Shown: positions 24,280-36,594 of the stretch, piece after piece
Layout of the letters: each line of letters begins with the position of its first letter
How positions within the stretch are numbered: position 1 is the stretch's first letter
Origin: Conidiobolus incongruus B7586
Taxonomy: Eukaryota > Entomophthoromycota > Entomophthoromycetes > Entomophthorales > Conidiobolaceae
DNA length: 45,252 nt
Direction: 5' to 3'
Assembly: GCA_000697335.1 (NCBI GenBank)
Contig: JNEM01011217.1
Span: 1 to 45,252, forward strand
Made by a program: the position numbers and the translations under genes
The notes under the pieces: model-generated
Seen by the model: the letters and a program-made list of their open reading frames with translations, nothing else
What the model was told of the DNA's origin: nothing
The model's database searches: none

Positions 24280-24733
24280 GATTTTATCTAAACTTCCCAA
24301 TTTAGAGACTTTAAGTTTATGAATTGATGGCATGGATAAGTCCTTTGTTAAAATAATTCATACCAGCTGTCCTCTCCTGAAACATCTTAAAATCGACTTT
24401 TATCAAGCAGAGCTTGGTATTGGAAGTAAATATGCAGATACATCAAGGCGATATTTTGACTATATATTTGGTGACAGCATTCCGTCTTTTGCTGCTACAA
24501 TTGAAAGCGTAACTTTCATTTCAGCCAATTTATTCGGTCTGGAAAATTATCATTTGGATAATTTAAACAACTTGAAATCCATTGACTTGGACTTTATCGC
24601 AAAAGAATGTTATGGTCCAAACCCATTACTTGAAATCCAAAATCACTTAGCAACTTTTTCTAATTTCTCATATTGGGTTGATAAAAAGAACCATTTTGCA
24701 ACCCTTACTTTACTCAAAAAATCAATTAATTAA

Positions 24734-26870
24734 TTTATATAACCTTTTAAATTTATATATATTCAATATATTATACCAAATAAACTATCTTTGGCAATTT
24801 AATATAATTTAATCATATTATAATATTTTGCGATCAAAATATACAATTACTTTTTTCAGTTGGTGTTATTTTTCATCAAATTATATTTTAATTAATAAGC
24901 TCGTTTTTGGGTATAACTTTTCAAAATAATTTTAAATTACTAACAATCTAATTTTACATATTTAATTAAATACTATTTACTATATATAAAAATTTAAAAA
25001 TTTATTCAAAATTGGTGTAAGGTATTGTACTTAATCCATGACCCACTTAAAATTTATTGAATTAAGTCTCAACTAAACAGAAATTGAAAGATATATATAA
25101 CAATGAGAATTTTAATATATATATTTGAATTTGATGTTATTATCAATTAAATAATAGTTTTAATATATAAAACTATCAAACTTGAAGTATTTGACATATA
25201 TTTATTTATTCGTTTTAGTATTTTTACTAAAATATTAATCAATGATCAATAATAATTAACAATATATAATTTATAATTATAAGGTTATTTTATATAGTTC
25301 ATTAGTACTTATGATACGTTATAATATTTGTTCAATTTGATTTAAATAATTCAAATGATCTTTATTAAATTGATCCTGATTTTTATTATATTGAACTGGG
25401 GATTTGTATTTTAAAGTTATTTTTACGCTAAATATATATATATATATATATTAGATTTACATTTATGCAATTTATTATTCATTTTCATAATTGAATAAAT
25501 ATTTTTGTTATTTATTGTATATAAAAATTTATTATTAAATGAAAGAATTTAACCTGAATTGAATGATATATCTAGATTAATATATTTTAGTAAGATTTTA
25601 GAGTCTTTTCATTTAAATTTATATTACTTATTGAAAATTTGAATTCACAGTTATATTAAATAAGCTTTAATTAATATTGGAAATTAAATATTATATTAAT
25701 TGTGACCGAGACTTATTGACTTATATCAATTTTTGTCCATGTCTGGTTAAACAGTCAAAAATTTGCATTATGAATTATAAATTAAAAGAATTAAAGTAAT
25801 TAGATTAGTTATTGCATACATTTAGTGTATATATATCATTTCTAAATATTTGAAAAATTCCAATTTGGAACAAAAATATCCTAAATCGAAGCTTGAACAA
25901 AGTACAAAAAATTTTTTATATTAAAAATATGATAAATAAATTGATATTAGCCTATTTTTTCCATCATCCATGTCAAACTATAGGTTTATAGTTTTTTTTG
26001 CATAAAAAATTAATTAAGTTGCTTTTTCATTTTTGCAAATTTCTAATATACTTATGAAATATCACAGATTAAGATTCTAATATTAACCAAGATATATATT
26101 AAGAAATTTGATTGTAAAATATATTATGATATTTTGCAATATATAATATTGTTTTTAATAATTTAAAAAATTAATGTTAATTTGATAGAATTTAAATATT
26201 TATATATTGTAAGTTGTGTTTAATAATATAGTAAAATTACCAGTTCAAATTAACTTATAAAAATATAGAAATAAATAGTGCAGTATTATATATTTTTAAA
26301 AATCAAAAAATAGCAATATATTGGCAACTAGTAAACAGATGATTTATTAAAACATATTAAATATTTTACATACTTTCAATTGTTAGAAAACAGGCTAAAA
26401 TTTGAATGATGAAATTTAGTACGCTTTTGAAAACAAAAGTTACTAGATTATTATAACCACAAAAATTGCTCAATTCATTCAAAGATATGATAGTGAATTT
26501 AAAATAGTCAGAAGCAAGATAATGAAATTAAATTAATAAAACCGATACGAATTTAAAAAGGATTAGACAATATACGTCCGGAATCTAAGATCATTTGAAG
26601 CAATCATTAAAATGTTTTAATTACTCCAATTTGAAAGATATTGATTTCTACTAAAATACATTTTGATAAGATCACAAGGAAAAATTTAGTTTTAATTTTC
26701 TATTGAAATCAGATTGACATTAAATTATGTGATTTTTCACTCTGGAAAAAAAATTTAAAACACCCATATATTTGAGAGTGAGATTAGAGAAATTTTTTGA
26801 TTATATTAAATTTTTTATATATTGAGAAATGTTCAAACTTAGGCTAATATTTCATCAATGGAACATAACG
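24734..26870. other. AT-rich intergenic stretch
   Basis: About 2.1 kb with an AT microsatellite at 25,432-25,451 and no gene that I can support. Confidence 0.6.
25432..25451. repeat. AT dinucleotide microsatellite
   Basis: About ten AT units. Confidence 0.9.
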
Positions 26871-26879
26871 CTCTTATAA

Positions 26880-27480
26880 AATCTGAAGTTACTAGGTGAA
26901 GTTATACGCAAAAGTTGAGAAAACTCGTGCAAGTACATTTTTGAAGTTGCGGAAAGGTGACGAGTTAGCGATTTCAATAATCCCAATAAAATCAATATAA
27001 ATCGAAAAATGAAGGATTAGGGAATGTACAATTAGCATCCAATATCCAGTTAAGACATAATCAACAAGTTAAAATGGCTTAAACTTGAGAAAAATTGATA
27101 CACAAATATAATAACACCACTCTGGAAAACCCTGTCAGGATTAGTTAATGCAAATGAAGGAGATTTGGGGGATTCCAGGCAGCTGTAAGGGAAATAGAAT
27201 ATTTATTGGATTAAATCAGATAGCTGGGAAGACCCGGATTAAGCTAGCCTTTTTTCACGATAGCTCTAATTCCAGTTTTTATATAAAGTGAATTGGGTAA
27301 GATGATTTATCAGATTCTCCTGTGGCTTGAGTCATCAGCCAATTAAAAGAGAGAGCAGAAGTAGTTGATATGCGAGGGAGGAATGATCTTTTAATTAGGT
27401 TGATGTAAGTTTACTTGGTAAGAGAGGAGTCAATTAACTTGTGACAATAAGTCATTGTTAGATAAGGTGCTAATAAGGAT
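26880..27480 (+). pseudogene. Decayed protein-coding remnant, family not recognised
   Basis: A GC-richer island in AT-only DNA. One plus-strand frame reads smoothly for about 130 codons apart from interspersed stops: segments include IINKLKWLKLEKN, ITPLWKTLSGLVNANEGDL and IYWIKSDSWEDPD. A second frame takes over near 27,250 (MIYQILLWLESSAN, LTCDNKSLLDKVLIRIE). Stops are mostly TAA/TAG at positions where Gln would fit and a few TGA, again consistent with C-to-T decay. I cannot name the protein; a retroelement or a lost host gene are both possible. Confidence 0.45.
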
Positions 27481-27578
27481 AGAATAATATTAGCAAATTA
27501 GCCATTCGAAATATGTAAAATGATGTAATTATTTGCCTCAATATTATAATTGTTATAAATTTAATATATATCAAAATT

Positions 27579-27696
27579 AAGGTTCCTCGGTAGTGTCGTC
27601 TGGTTCCTCCGCTAGCCTAGGTGTTGAGGTTCGAACTCCGATGACGGCTCTCTGGTTAGTATCTTGCGCCTACTGGTATCCTTATCTGGTCCATAA
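27579..27696 (+). mobile_element. tRNA-derived SINE-like element, copy 1
   Basis: A 118-bp unit with an A-box-like TAGTGTCGTCTGG (27,591) and a nearly perfect B-box GGTTCGAACTCC (27,628), so it carries an internal RNA polymerase III promoter. A non-tRNA body follows, including GCGCCTACTGGTA. The T-loop has one extra base, so it is not a working tRNA gene. A second, more decayed copy lies at 31,548. Confidence 0.6.
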
Positions 27697-28261
27697 ACTT
27701 TTGCAAATTTAATTATATGATAATTTTTTTATTTTTTATATATTTGTATATGTATATTGAATCAGATTTATCAATGATATAAAAAATAATTTTTGATAAT
27801 ATTTCAATAAAACATTTTGATTTAAAATTATTTACAATATGTAATAAATTAGTAGTTTTACTTTTATATATTTATTAGTTAATAACATTTATTATTGAAT
27901 GAAATAATAATATATATCCAAATAATTATTAAATATTTTTTTATTAATTATTTTGCACGAATATCCATAAACGAAAAAAATTTATGATTTATAATCTGTA
28001 AAGTTATTTAAGAAATTTTCACTTTCACTGTTAGATTTCCAAAAAACTAATTAATTCATTATATATTTCAATAATAAAATTATTTAAAAATATTTAGTAT
28101 ATATTTGGTTACACAGTTAATAATTACATTTTCGGCTATTTTATTAATCAAACTATCTCTTATGTGAATCCCATATTTTCAAATACACCAGATTATAAAT
28201 TATCTATGATTATTGATTAGGATTAAAAATGTGATTCATTTTATGTTAAATTATAGTGAAG

Positions 28262-29296
28262 ATGACTTTGGAATCTGAATCTGTGAATACAAAACCATTG
28301 TTACATAGAAACTCCAAGGATGATAATGAGAAAATTCTTCACCAAATTGAATTTTATTTTGGTGACCCGAATCTCTCTAGAGATAAATTTTTACTAAGTA
28401 AAATAAATGAAAACCCTGATCGCTGGGTCGATTTGGATATTTTAATGACTTTTAACCGTATTCAACCTTATGGAAAGGAAAAGGTTTTAACTGCTCTTCA
28501 AACACAAAGTGATTTAATTGAACTGAACGAGGCCAAGACTGCAATTCGGAGAAAAGTTCCATATGTCAGCGGTCCAATTGATGATGGTGCAGTTTATGTT
28601 GAAAATATCCCTCGAGATAAAACCCTTGACGACCTGATTGAATATTTCTGTCCTGGGAGGGAAGTGATATTTATCAAACCTTTATTTGAATACATTAATA
28701 ATACCAAATCATTTCGAGGATCTGCACTTGTTTATTTTTCAACTAATGAAAAAGCTATGGAATTCATTGAATCAGGTCCTTATAAATTTGATAACTGTGA
28801 ATTGACTATGAAAAAGCAAATTGCACACAACATAATGCGAGTAGCTGGTGAGAAAATCTTCAAACGTGACTATCAACGTCCATTCTTTGAAGCTAAACTT
28901 GGACAATCCATTCTAATTTTAGGTATATCAAAAAATGCTAATAAAAAAGTATTAGCTCACAAAATCAGGCGCTCCATACCTAATATCATTCATTTCGAAT
29001 TTTTAAATGGCTATATCCCCTGTGCTTATATGAAATACCCAGTTACTGATCAAACAATTGAAGAATTGAAAGCGTTGGACATAAAATATAGCAGTTGGAG
29101 ACCTTTGAAATATCAAAAACTTGAAGGTATTCAAGAAGAAATATTCTTAACACATATTAAAGATAACTGTTATATCTTCAATCGTGCGCTCAAAGATCCT
29201 GAAGAGACATTTGTCAAGCGTTACAAACAAGACTCCAATTCTCCAAAACATATTTCCGATATCGAAAACACTGAAACTCGTGCTTTGAACTATTGA
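28262..29296 (+). CDS. La protein (La-motif and RRM RNA-binding protein, Lhp1 type)
   Basis: Binds the UUU-OH 3' ends of new RNA polymerase III transcripts such as pre-tRNAs in the nucleus and protects them. It is a single exon; I take ATG at 28,262 as the start and TGA as the end, 344 residues. The La motif is at about 22-100: ILHQIEFYFGDPNLSRDKFL with the FYFGDxNLxxDxFL signature, then WVDLDILMTFNRI. RRM1 follows at about 108-180 (GAVYVENIPRDKTLDDLIEYF as RNP2; SFRGSALVYFST as RNP1-like). A second, weaker RRM-like region is at 215-290, and a short charged tail ends the protein. Length is between yeast Lhp1 (275) and human La (408). No long C-terminal basic region is seen. LARP7-type proteins share this layout, so genuine La is likely but not certain. 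Confidence 0.9.
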   Translation: MTLESESVNTKPLLHRNSKDDNEKILHQIEFYFGDPNLSRDKFLLSKINENPDRWVDLDILMTFNRIQPYGKEKVLTALQTQSDLIELNEAKTAIRRKVPYVSGPIDDGAVYVENIPRDKTLDDLIEYFCPGREVIFIKPLFEYINNTKSFRGSALVYFSTNEKAMEFIESGPYKFDNCELTMKKQIAHNIMRVAGEKIFKRDYQRPFFEAKLGQSILILGISKNANKKVLAHKIRRSIPNIIHFEFLNGYIPCAYMKYPVTDQTIEELKALDIKYSSWRPLKYQKLEGIQEEIFLTHIKDNCYIFNRALKDPEETFVKRYKQDSNSPKHISDIENTETRALNY

Positions 29297-29811
29297 AATT
29301 TCTACCACCAGATTCGAAAACCGTATAATTTTCAAGAATAACTAACTTGGTACAGATAACATTCATAATGATGTCACCAACATGGCAAACAAAACCATCC
29401 AAATAAACATTCTTTAAAATGATATTTCACAAATCGCGGAGTTCCTCTCCACGATTCCAGTTCCAGCCAAAAGAACTATCTAATCATTATTTGAAGCAAA
29501 ACGATATATCATTTTTACACGCTAATACTATAATTACTCTTTTCCTATAGTCTACTATTATTTATTTTTCCACTTTTAGTTTGTATGTATTGATTCTATT
29601 TTATTATTCAATGCTTCATCATATATTTATCAATATCTAATAAACTTTGAATTTATTCAACAAATTCTTATCATGCATTAGTGTAATTTAAATATAGTTA
29701 TTATTATCTATTATCAAATTTTAAAATCTAATATATTAATTAAACAACACAAAAGAAAATCAGTTACAAGTTTAATTAAATTATAAATTATATTATTACC
29801 TTGAATTTGAA
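29297..29811. other. Intergenic region downstream of La
   Basis: The first ~250 bp are less AT-rich and are probably the La 3' untranslated region. The rest is featureless AT-rich DNA. Confidence 0.45.
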
Positions 29812-31100
29812 GAAATGGGAAATTTTTTAATTTCTGATTTTTCAAACATATTATTAGTTTGAAATAAATAAATATATACAAAGTTAATAGGAAATTATAT
29901 ATTTTTAATATATATATATATATATAATAATTTCTTTGATTAAAAAATTAACTTTTTAAAATTGGCTGTTTAATTTAATTATACTTAAACTAAATAATAA
30001 TCATCAAAAGTTTTTTATTTTAGTATTAGTAAAACTTAACCATAAGCCTTTTAAAATTATTTAAAATTTACAAGCAACTTTTAATAATAAAACATTATCT
30101 AAATTAACAATTTATTACTAGGTAAATTACTTTAAAACTAAAAGAGAAACTATTTAAAACCTGTTAAAATCTAAAAAATTAACTTTAACTGTTATTTTTT
30201 TAATTGTTAATAGAGTAAAAAAATATATTGAAAAATACTGTTTTATTCTAGTTAAAGAATTATCTAAATATTTTAATATTAGTTTTATAAGTATTTTATA
30301 TATATTAAAGTTTAAACTTAAATTAATAAATAAAAATATAAAATAGGTACCTTATAATTTAACTAAAGCTTAAAAAAAAGTTAAAGTAGCTATTATTAAA
30401 CAAAACTTACTAAAATATTACTAGAAGCTTAAACTTTTATAGTGAATAATTACAATTGATGAATCTTAAATCCTTATATATAATCTTTTATTAAAACACA
30501 AATCAAGATATTAGATTAAGTTAAATTAACCCCCTTTACAAATCCTTTTAAATAAGCATTTTGTTAATAAGTGAATGTTAATTATTAAAATAGATTATAA
30601 TAATATATGCTACTTCTATTTAATTCTTAAAAGAAAATCAATTAATAGTAAATTTTATATTGTTTTTTTAAATAAAAGTATTTCTAATTAGTGTTCTCAA
30701 TATAATTTGAGAAAACCTATTATTTTACATAATAATTATAAAATTTATAAATTTAAAGTTATAAAAAACTTTCTAATTAAAAATAACTAGAAAAAACTAC
30801 CACATCTAGTATATTCCTTAGATTATAACTTATATAATTATAATTACTTTAGGCAATTAAAAAACCAGCTTGTAAGAAAGAAAATTTTTACAGGAAAATT
30901 TAATTAGTTTATAAAACATCAAATTTCAGTCTTTAATAAAAAGAACTATTTTTTAAGTGTTAAATCTTTGCTAAAAGTATAACAAAAAGTTATTAATAAT
31001 AAAAGAAACTATTAAATTTATATTATATATTTATTTTTATATATTTTATATTAAAATATTTATTTATTTTCAATTGCAAAAAATTCCCATTTACTAAAAA
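29812..31100 (+). mobile_element. Decayed mariner DNA transposon, best preserved copy
   Basis: About 1.29 kb, the usual mariner length. The ends are inverted: AAATGGGAAATTTTTT near 29,814 and, on the other strand at about 31,080-31,094, AAATGGGAATTTTTTG. The transposase can be traced: ITIDES at 30,449-30,466 (the second catalytic Asp in mariner is in a GDE/IDES context), INSKFYIVFLNK (mariner INSxYYxxxL), and LPHLVYSLDYNLYNY then FRQLKNQL from about 30,797 (mariner LPHPPYSPDLAPSDY, FRPLKNHL), followed by QKVINNKRNY (mariner WQKVIDNNGDY). Stops are frequent and nearly all C is lost. It is a dead element. Confidence 0.85.
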
Positions 31101-31547
31101 TACAGAGTAATAAAACCAAATTGATATGAAAATCAATTCATAATTTACTTAGTACTCTCTCTTAAATTAATTAGTGTCATTTTATATCACATTTTGATCT
31201 TGTTTAAATAATAGTCTACTCAATATTAATAACCCATGAATTTATTAATTCAGACATATTATTCAAAAGTAATTACTATTAATATAGAATTATCAGAACA
31301 CTTTTATTTATAAATTCCTCATTTTAGTAATTATATTTTAACACCATATGATTTATATATTCAATTGTTAATTTATCAAATCAAGATCATGTTTAAATGG
31401 ACTTGAAATACCTACAAGCAATATACAATGAAAATGGAATTTGATTTATATGAACAACTGATTAAATATATACATTATTATGTTTATTAAATTATAAAAT
31501 TATTCAAATCAAACTATAGTTACAATTTATAAAATTATAGATATATT

Positions 31548-31670
31548 AAGGTGCCTTAGTAGTGTCTTCAGACTGTTTGTTTAGCACAGGGAAATCGTAG
31601 TTTGATACCTTATGACGGCTATCTGTTGTAATGGTCTTTGCGCCTACTGGTAGCACTATCTGGAACATAA
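31548..31670 (+). mobile_element. tRNA-derived SINE-like element, copy 2
   Basis: A 123-bp unit aligned over its whole length with the copy at 27,579: shared AAGG start, TAGTGTC A-box part, ATGACGGCT, and the identical 13-mer GCGCCTACTGGTA. The B-box has decayed from GGTTCGAACTCC to AGTTTGATACCT, mainly by C-to-T. Confidence 0.55.
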
Positions 31671-32104
31671 TATTTTAGAATCTTTTAAAATTTTTGATTA
31701 GAACTGTGAAAATTCATACTTTTATCTCAATTTATTGATTTTAATAAATATCTTTTTATATTTGATATAATTTAATTATTGAAAAAAGATTAATAAGCAT
31801 AACTCAATGTTTTTTGTAGGACTTAGACTCTACATTGTTAAATATTGACATTAAAATTGGAAATAACCAAATTGTTAGTATAAATTGAATAATATTATAG
31901 GTCAGATAAATTTTACATTCACGTTCAATTTATGTGATGAATAGAATTTTAACTATTTTATTCAAAAGGTAATTTCATCAAAAATATTTACATCAATAAT
32001 CAAATAGAGCCTGTTATAGTTGCTGTACTAATCCATTAATAAAAAATATATCTCAATAAAATTATCATCTAAAATTCTATCTTATTCAATTTCATAAAAT
32101 TCAT
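31671..32104. other. AT-rich intergenic stretch
   Basis: About 430 bp between the SINE copy and the next mariner fossil; nothing seen. Confidence 0.5.
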
Positions 32105-33300
32105 TATATTTAAATAATTTGGAAAAAATGCCAAATTTTTAAATTTCTGATATTTTCTATATTTTATTTGCTTTAAAATATTAATAATATATATAAATTA
32201 TAAAAAATATCATTTTATAATACTATATGTATTTTTATTCAAAGTAATTTCTAATTAGTTGATTATAATTTAAAATTTAATATTAAATATAATTTGATTT
32301 AAACTAAATCATAATTATTCAAACTCTTTTATTTTATTAATATTAAAACTTAATCATAAGATTTTTAATATTTTTAACATTTACAAACTATTTTTAAGAA
32401 TTAAGTTTTATTTAAAATTATCATTGATTATTCAATATAATATTTTATAGTTAAAAGCCATTTTTTTAATTCTTTAATAATAAAGAAATTAATATTTATT
32501 ATAAATTTATTACTTATTAAAAAAGTCAAAATTATAATAACATATATCTCTTTATTTCAGTTAGATAATTACTAAAAATATTTGATATTAATGATAAATG
32601 AATATCATATGTTTTAAAATTTAAACTTGCATTAATTAAAATTAATACTACCTAAATAAAATAATATAAAAAAGCTTAGAAAAAGATTAAAGTAATTATA
32701 ACTAATCAAAACTTATGAAGATATAATAAAGAACAGAAATCTTTATATCAAATTAATATAATTATTTAATTTTATAAATTTTATAAAGATTTTAATTCAA
32801 ATAGTAAATAGAATATTATTTTAAAAAAACTAAGATTTTAACAAATTTTAATAAATTAATATCTTATTTTTGTTGATTTTAATTATTTTATTTTTTTATA
32901 ATAAAATTTTAATATTTTTTATGTCATTTTATGAATTAATCAATTATAAATCATATTATAATTAAAAAAATTAAATATTTATTATTTTATTAAATTTAGA
33001 AGTTATATCAAGTAAAAGTTTTATAAGAATATTTAATTACAATAATTAAATAAGTTAATCTCAGTAATATAACTATAATTACTTTAAAATTTCAATAATA
33101 TGATTATAAAAAAATACTAGCAAATAAACTAAATTATTTTATATAATATCAAATTTCATTCTTTGATAAAAAAGAGTAATTTTTATTTATTAATAACCTG
33201 TCATAAAATATATAAAATATTTTTTAAAATGAATAAAGTTTTTATTTTATATTTTAAATCTATTTATATATATTTTTTATTGAACAAATATTTATTCTAT
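32105..33300 (+). mobile_element. Decayed mariner DNA transposon
   Basis: Starts with AAATTTTTAAATTTCTGAT (about 32,133), matching the 5' end of the 29.8-kb copy, and keeps the order of that copy (TTTTATTTTATTAATATTAAAACTTAATCATAAG; only the first 20 bases are diagnostic) to about 33,240. It is more decayed than its neighbours. Confidence 0.55.
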
Positions 33301-34119
33301 ATTATAAGATGGTTTTATAGATTAGAATCCAAAGTAAAATAAGTATTTTATATTAAATACTAATAGAAATTCCAATTATAGGTATTTATTTTATTTTTTT
33401 ACTAATGTTTAATATATAAAATAATATTTTAACATAAATGATCATTATTATAAATAAGAAATCAAGAAATAAATCAGAATAAATAACCATTAAGTCAAAA
33501 TTTTAAAAATATAATATTTTATTATTTATTGCCATGGATATTTAATAATAATATTCAAGTCTACCTTTGATTTTGAAATAATATTATTTTATAATAGAAT
33601 ATTTATTTTAATTAAAAAATTATAATTTAAAAATAGTTATATTTTTGACTAGAATTATTAAAGGTATTTTTATCATTCAAACTTTCATTATATTACCTTA
33701 TTTACTAAAATATAAATATCTTTCCTTTTAATTATTATAATATTTTAAAAAAATTTATTTGACAAAATTTGAGTATTTTAAATTTATTTTAATATCAAAG
33801 ATATAATTTCAAAAAATTTTTATAAGAAATTATATTAATAAGTTAAATAATTAATAATATTATAAATTATAATACTAATTTAAATGGAAAATATCAATAT
33901 TTTTATTTTAATTTCAATTTTGGTTATTCAAGTTAATTAAAATATAAATGAAAATTTTTCTTTATTATTTAAATTATTATATATTGGAACCAAATAAAGT
34001 TTTAAAAAAATTAATATTAAATTTTTATTTAATATATATAAAATATATTAAATATTAATATATTGTTATTTTAATGCTTTTTTATATAATTAAAATTTTA
34101 AACTATAAAATTATTAGAT
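33301..34119. other. AT-rich intergenic stretch
   Basis: About 0.8 kb of nearly pure A and T. No gene or repeat identified. Confidence 0.55.
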
Positions 34120-34556
34120 TGATAGGAAAAAATCATGTTATTTACTTAAGAAATTATAATTACCATATTGAATTAAAAAGCAATATTAAAGAACACCCGT
34201 TTACTGAACCTGGTGGTTATATTTCTTTTTGTCATTAAGCTATTCTAATTAATAAAAATCAACAATGAAAGCTAATATAAGATTATCACAAAAGAACTAA
34301 TAAATATATCTTTTTAATATTTTTTCCAAAAATTTCCAATCTTTAAGTGTTTTTCATAACTCTTATAAAAATGTTAATTGATGACAAATATGAGATATTT
34401 ATTCTACTTAAAGAACCTAATTTATAGTAAGCCATTTGCATCTCGTTTGGTGAAACCTATAAATTTCCCTTAACACTATGGTAACCTATTGTTTACCATT
34501 GGCAATTCCTCTTTTAAACTTTAAAAATCTATTTTCTCCTATAATTGTTATTATGA
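34120..34556 (+). mobile_element. LTR-like fossil (possible solo LTR), decayed copy
   Basis: A 437-bp block aligned end to end with 44,161-44,597 (also 437 bp). It starts TGATAGGAAA. Divergence is large but mostly transitions, and CpG-rich parts of the other copy (CGCGCG) are C-to-T/G-to-A here. No internal coding region is adjacent, so a solo LTR of unknown family is the best reading. It is old. Confidence 0.5.
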
Positions 34557-34687
34557 GGATATATAATTATATTATTTGAATTGAATTTTATAATTAACAA
34601 ACTTTAATTAAATAAAAATATTACAAAATTAAACTAATTATAAAAATTATAATAATAATTAAAAAATTAATTTTAAATTATTGACAT

Positions 34688-35955
34688 AAAATGAGAAAAA
34701 TAGGAAATTTTTTAATTTCTGGTTTTTTAAGCATATTTTAATTTATATAAAATATATTTAAAATTAATTAAAAAATAAATAATTATAAACTATTTATATG
34801 ATATTTTTATTATTAAAAATTAACCTTTAAAAATTAATGGTTTTTTAATCATATTTAAATTTAATAATAATAACCAATAGTTAATTATTATAATATCTAT
34901 AAAATTTAACAATAAGCCTTATAATATTATTTAAAATTTAAAAGCAACTTTTAAAAATAATATCTTAAACAAATCGATTATTTATTATTAAGTAAACTAT
35001 TTTAAAACTAATAAAAAAATTATTTTTGAGTTATTAAAATTTGAAAACCTTATTTCAACTATTATTATATAAATCAAATAAAAATATATAAAAATATTAA
35101 TACTATTATTTTATATTATAATATTTATCAAAGTGTATCAATATTAGCTATATAAATATATTATATATATTATACATAATATAGTTTAAACTTAATTTAA
35201 TTAATTGAAATATAATATATATATATTTTAAATTTAAAAAAATCTTAAATTAAAATAGTTATAACTAAAATATACTTATTAGGATATAACTAAGAACTAA
35301 GATTTTCATAATTAATAACTATAATTAATGGATTATAAATTTTATTAAATAATTTTTATTAAAATACAAATTAAAATATTAATTTATATAAACAAAATCC
35401 CCCTTATAGTTTCTAACAAAATGATATTTTGTTTATAAAAAATATTAAATATTTAATCAATTAACATAGTTTATGCTATTTTTGTTTAATTTTGTAGAGA
35501 AAATTAAATAATAATAAAACTTATATTATCTTTTTAAAATCAAAATTTAATTAATATTTTTAATATAATCTATAAATATCTATTATATTACATGATAATT
35601 TTGAAATATATAATTTTATAAAAAAAACCTTTTAATTAAAAATAGTTCAAAAAACTACCATATCTAGTATATCTATTATATTATAACTTATATGATTATA
35701 GCTACTTTAAGTAATTAAAAAATTAATTAATTAAAAAAAATTTAATTAAAAAAATTTAATTGGTTTTTGAAATATTAAATTTCAATCTTTAATAAAAAGA
35801 ATTGCTTTTTAAGTATTAAAAGCTTGCCAAAAGTATAACAAAAAGTTATTAATAATAAAAGAGAGTATTTATTTTTGTAACATATATATTAATATCTTTA
35901 TTTATTTCCAATCTCAAAAAATTCTCATTATTTAAAATATAAAGTAATATATTGA
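34688..35955 (+). mobile_element. Decayed mariner DNA transposon
   Basis: Begins near AGGAAATTTTTTAATTTCTG (34,706) and ends near CTCAAAAAATTCTCATT (35,913), with the body in the same order and orientation as the 29.8-kb copy, including the CATATCTAGTATATCTATTA segment that corresponds to the transposase LPHPPYSPD region. Dead and AT-saturated. Confidence 0.65.
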
Positions 35956-36594
35956 ATTTGAGGTAAATTAGATATTCCAGTAACTTATCTGGCATGCTCA
36001 ATTATTCATTATAAATAATGGTAGTGTATAAATATTATTTCAAAAATCAATATTTTTATAATGATATAATGTTAAGTTTAAAAATATTATATTATATTTT
36101 AAATATTTCAATTGATAATTTGAATATTTTAATGCTTGGAAAAAATTATCAAAAATTATTAATTCAAATCCTCAACACCTTTAAAATTTTAGATAAAAAT
36201 CAAAATAAATTGAAATATAGAAATATATAAGTATATAGTGATATAAATAAATAAATGCAAAATTTAATATGGTTCGATTCCGATTTACTATGAGGTTGAA
36301 ATGAAACAAATGGGAAATTAAAATAATATATATTGATATTTAAATATCAAATTAATATCAATAACAAGATTCATTCCAAATAAAGCTAATGCTCTTAATC
36401 CAACATTGACTTGCAATCAAACAAACAATTTATCAATACCGATATTTAATCATTTCAAGTTCAAAGTCTATTAATTAAAATCATTCATCGTTAATTTGAT
36501 AAATTTCAAATTGTTTCAATATTCAATGTTTAGGTTAAAAATGGAGAAATTGATGATCAAAATAATAATTCAAAAATTAATTGGAGGTAAAAGG
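35956..36594. other. AT-rich region 3' of NPC1
   Basis: About 640 bp. The open frame at 36,018-36,230 is Ile/Tyr/Lys/Asn-only and looks like chance. The last ~150 bp probably hold the NPC1 3' end. Confidence 0.5.

Larger units (their letters stand above)
22784..24733 (+). pseudogene. F-box/LRR-like protein gene, interrupted by an insertion
   Basis: ATG at 22,784 opens a product with an F-box-like helix (ILIYLEKEHLLSLRATNRSLNRAV, about residues 30-53; segment quoted only by its ends ILIYLEK and NRSLNRAV), then leucine-rich repeats such as LKKLEFFDV and LTHLKGLEFWHS. F-box proteins recruit targets to SCF ubiquitin ligases, and LRRs give specificity; large families are common in early-diverging fungi. 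The LRR pattern continues to about residue 320 (MLNIKKFEMGIV), stops at about 23,745, and resumes after about 24,275 with ILSKLPNLETLSL and then a 133-residue frame beginning MDKSFVKIIHTSCPLLKHL and ending TAA at 24,733. The ~530 bp between is foreign (separate entry). A TGA also sits in the resumed LRR frame (SLxIDGM) where Trp would fit. The intact 5' frame could still make a truncated protein ending KTISIE. Identity as F-box/LRR is by pattern, not by search. Confidence 0.65.

Noticed and set aside
36018-36230. 70-codon plus-strand frame upstream of the NPC1 3' end
   Set aside because: Composed almost only of Ile, Tyr, Lys, Asn and Leu from AT-only DNA; no coding signature.
36272-36284. GGTTCGATTCCG, a perfect tRNA B-box-like string
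   Set aside because: No A-box at the right distance and no cloverleaf can be drawn around it.
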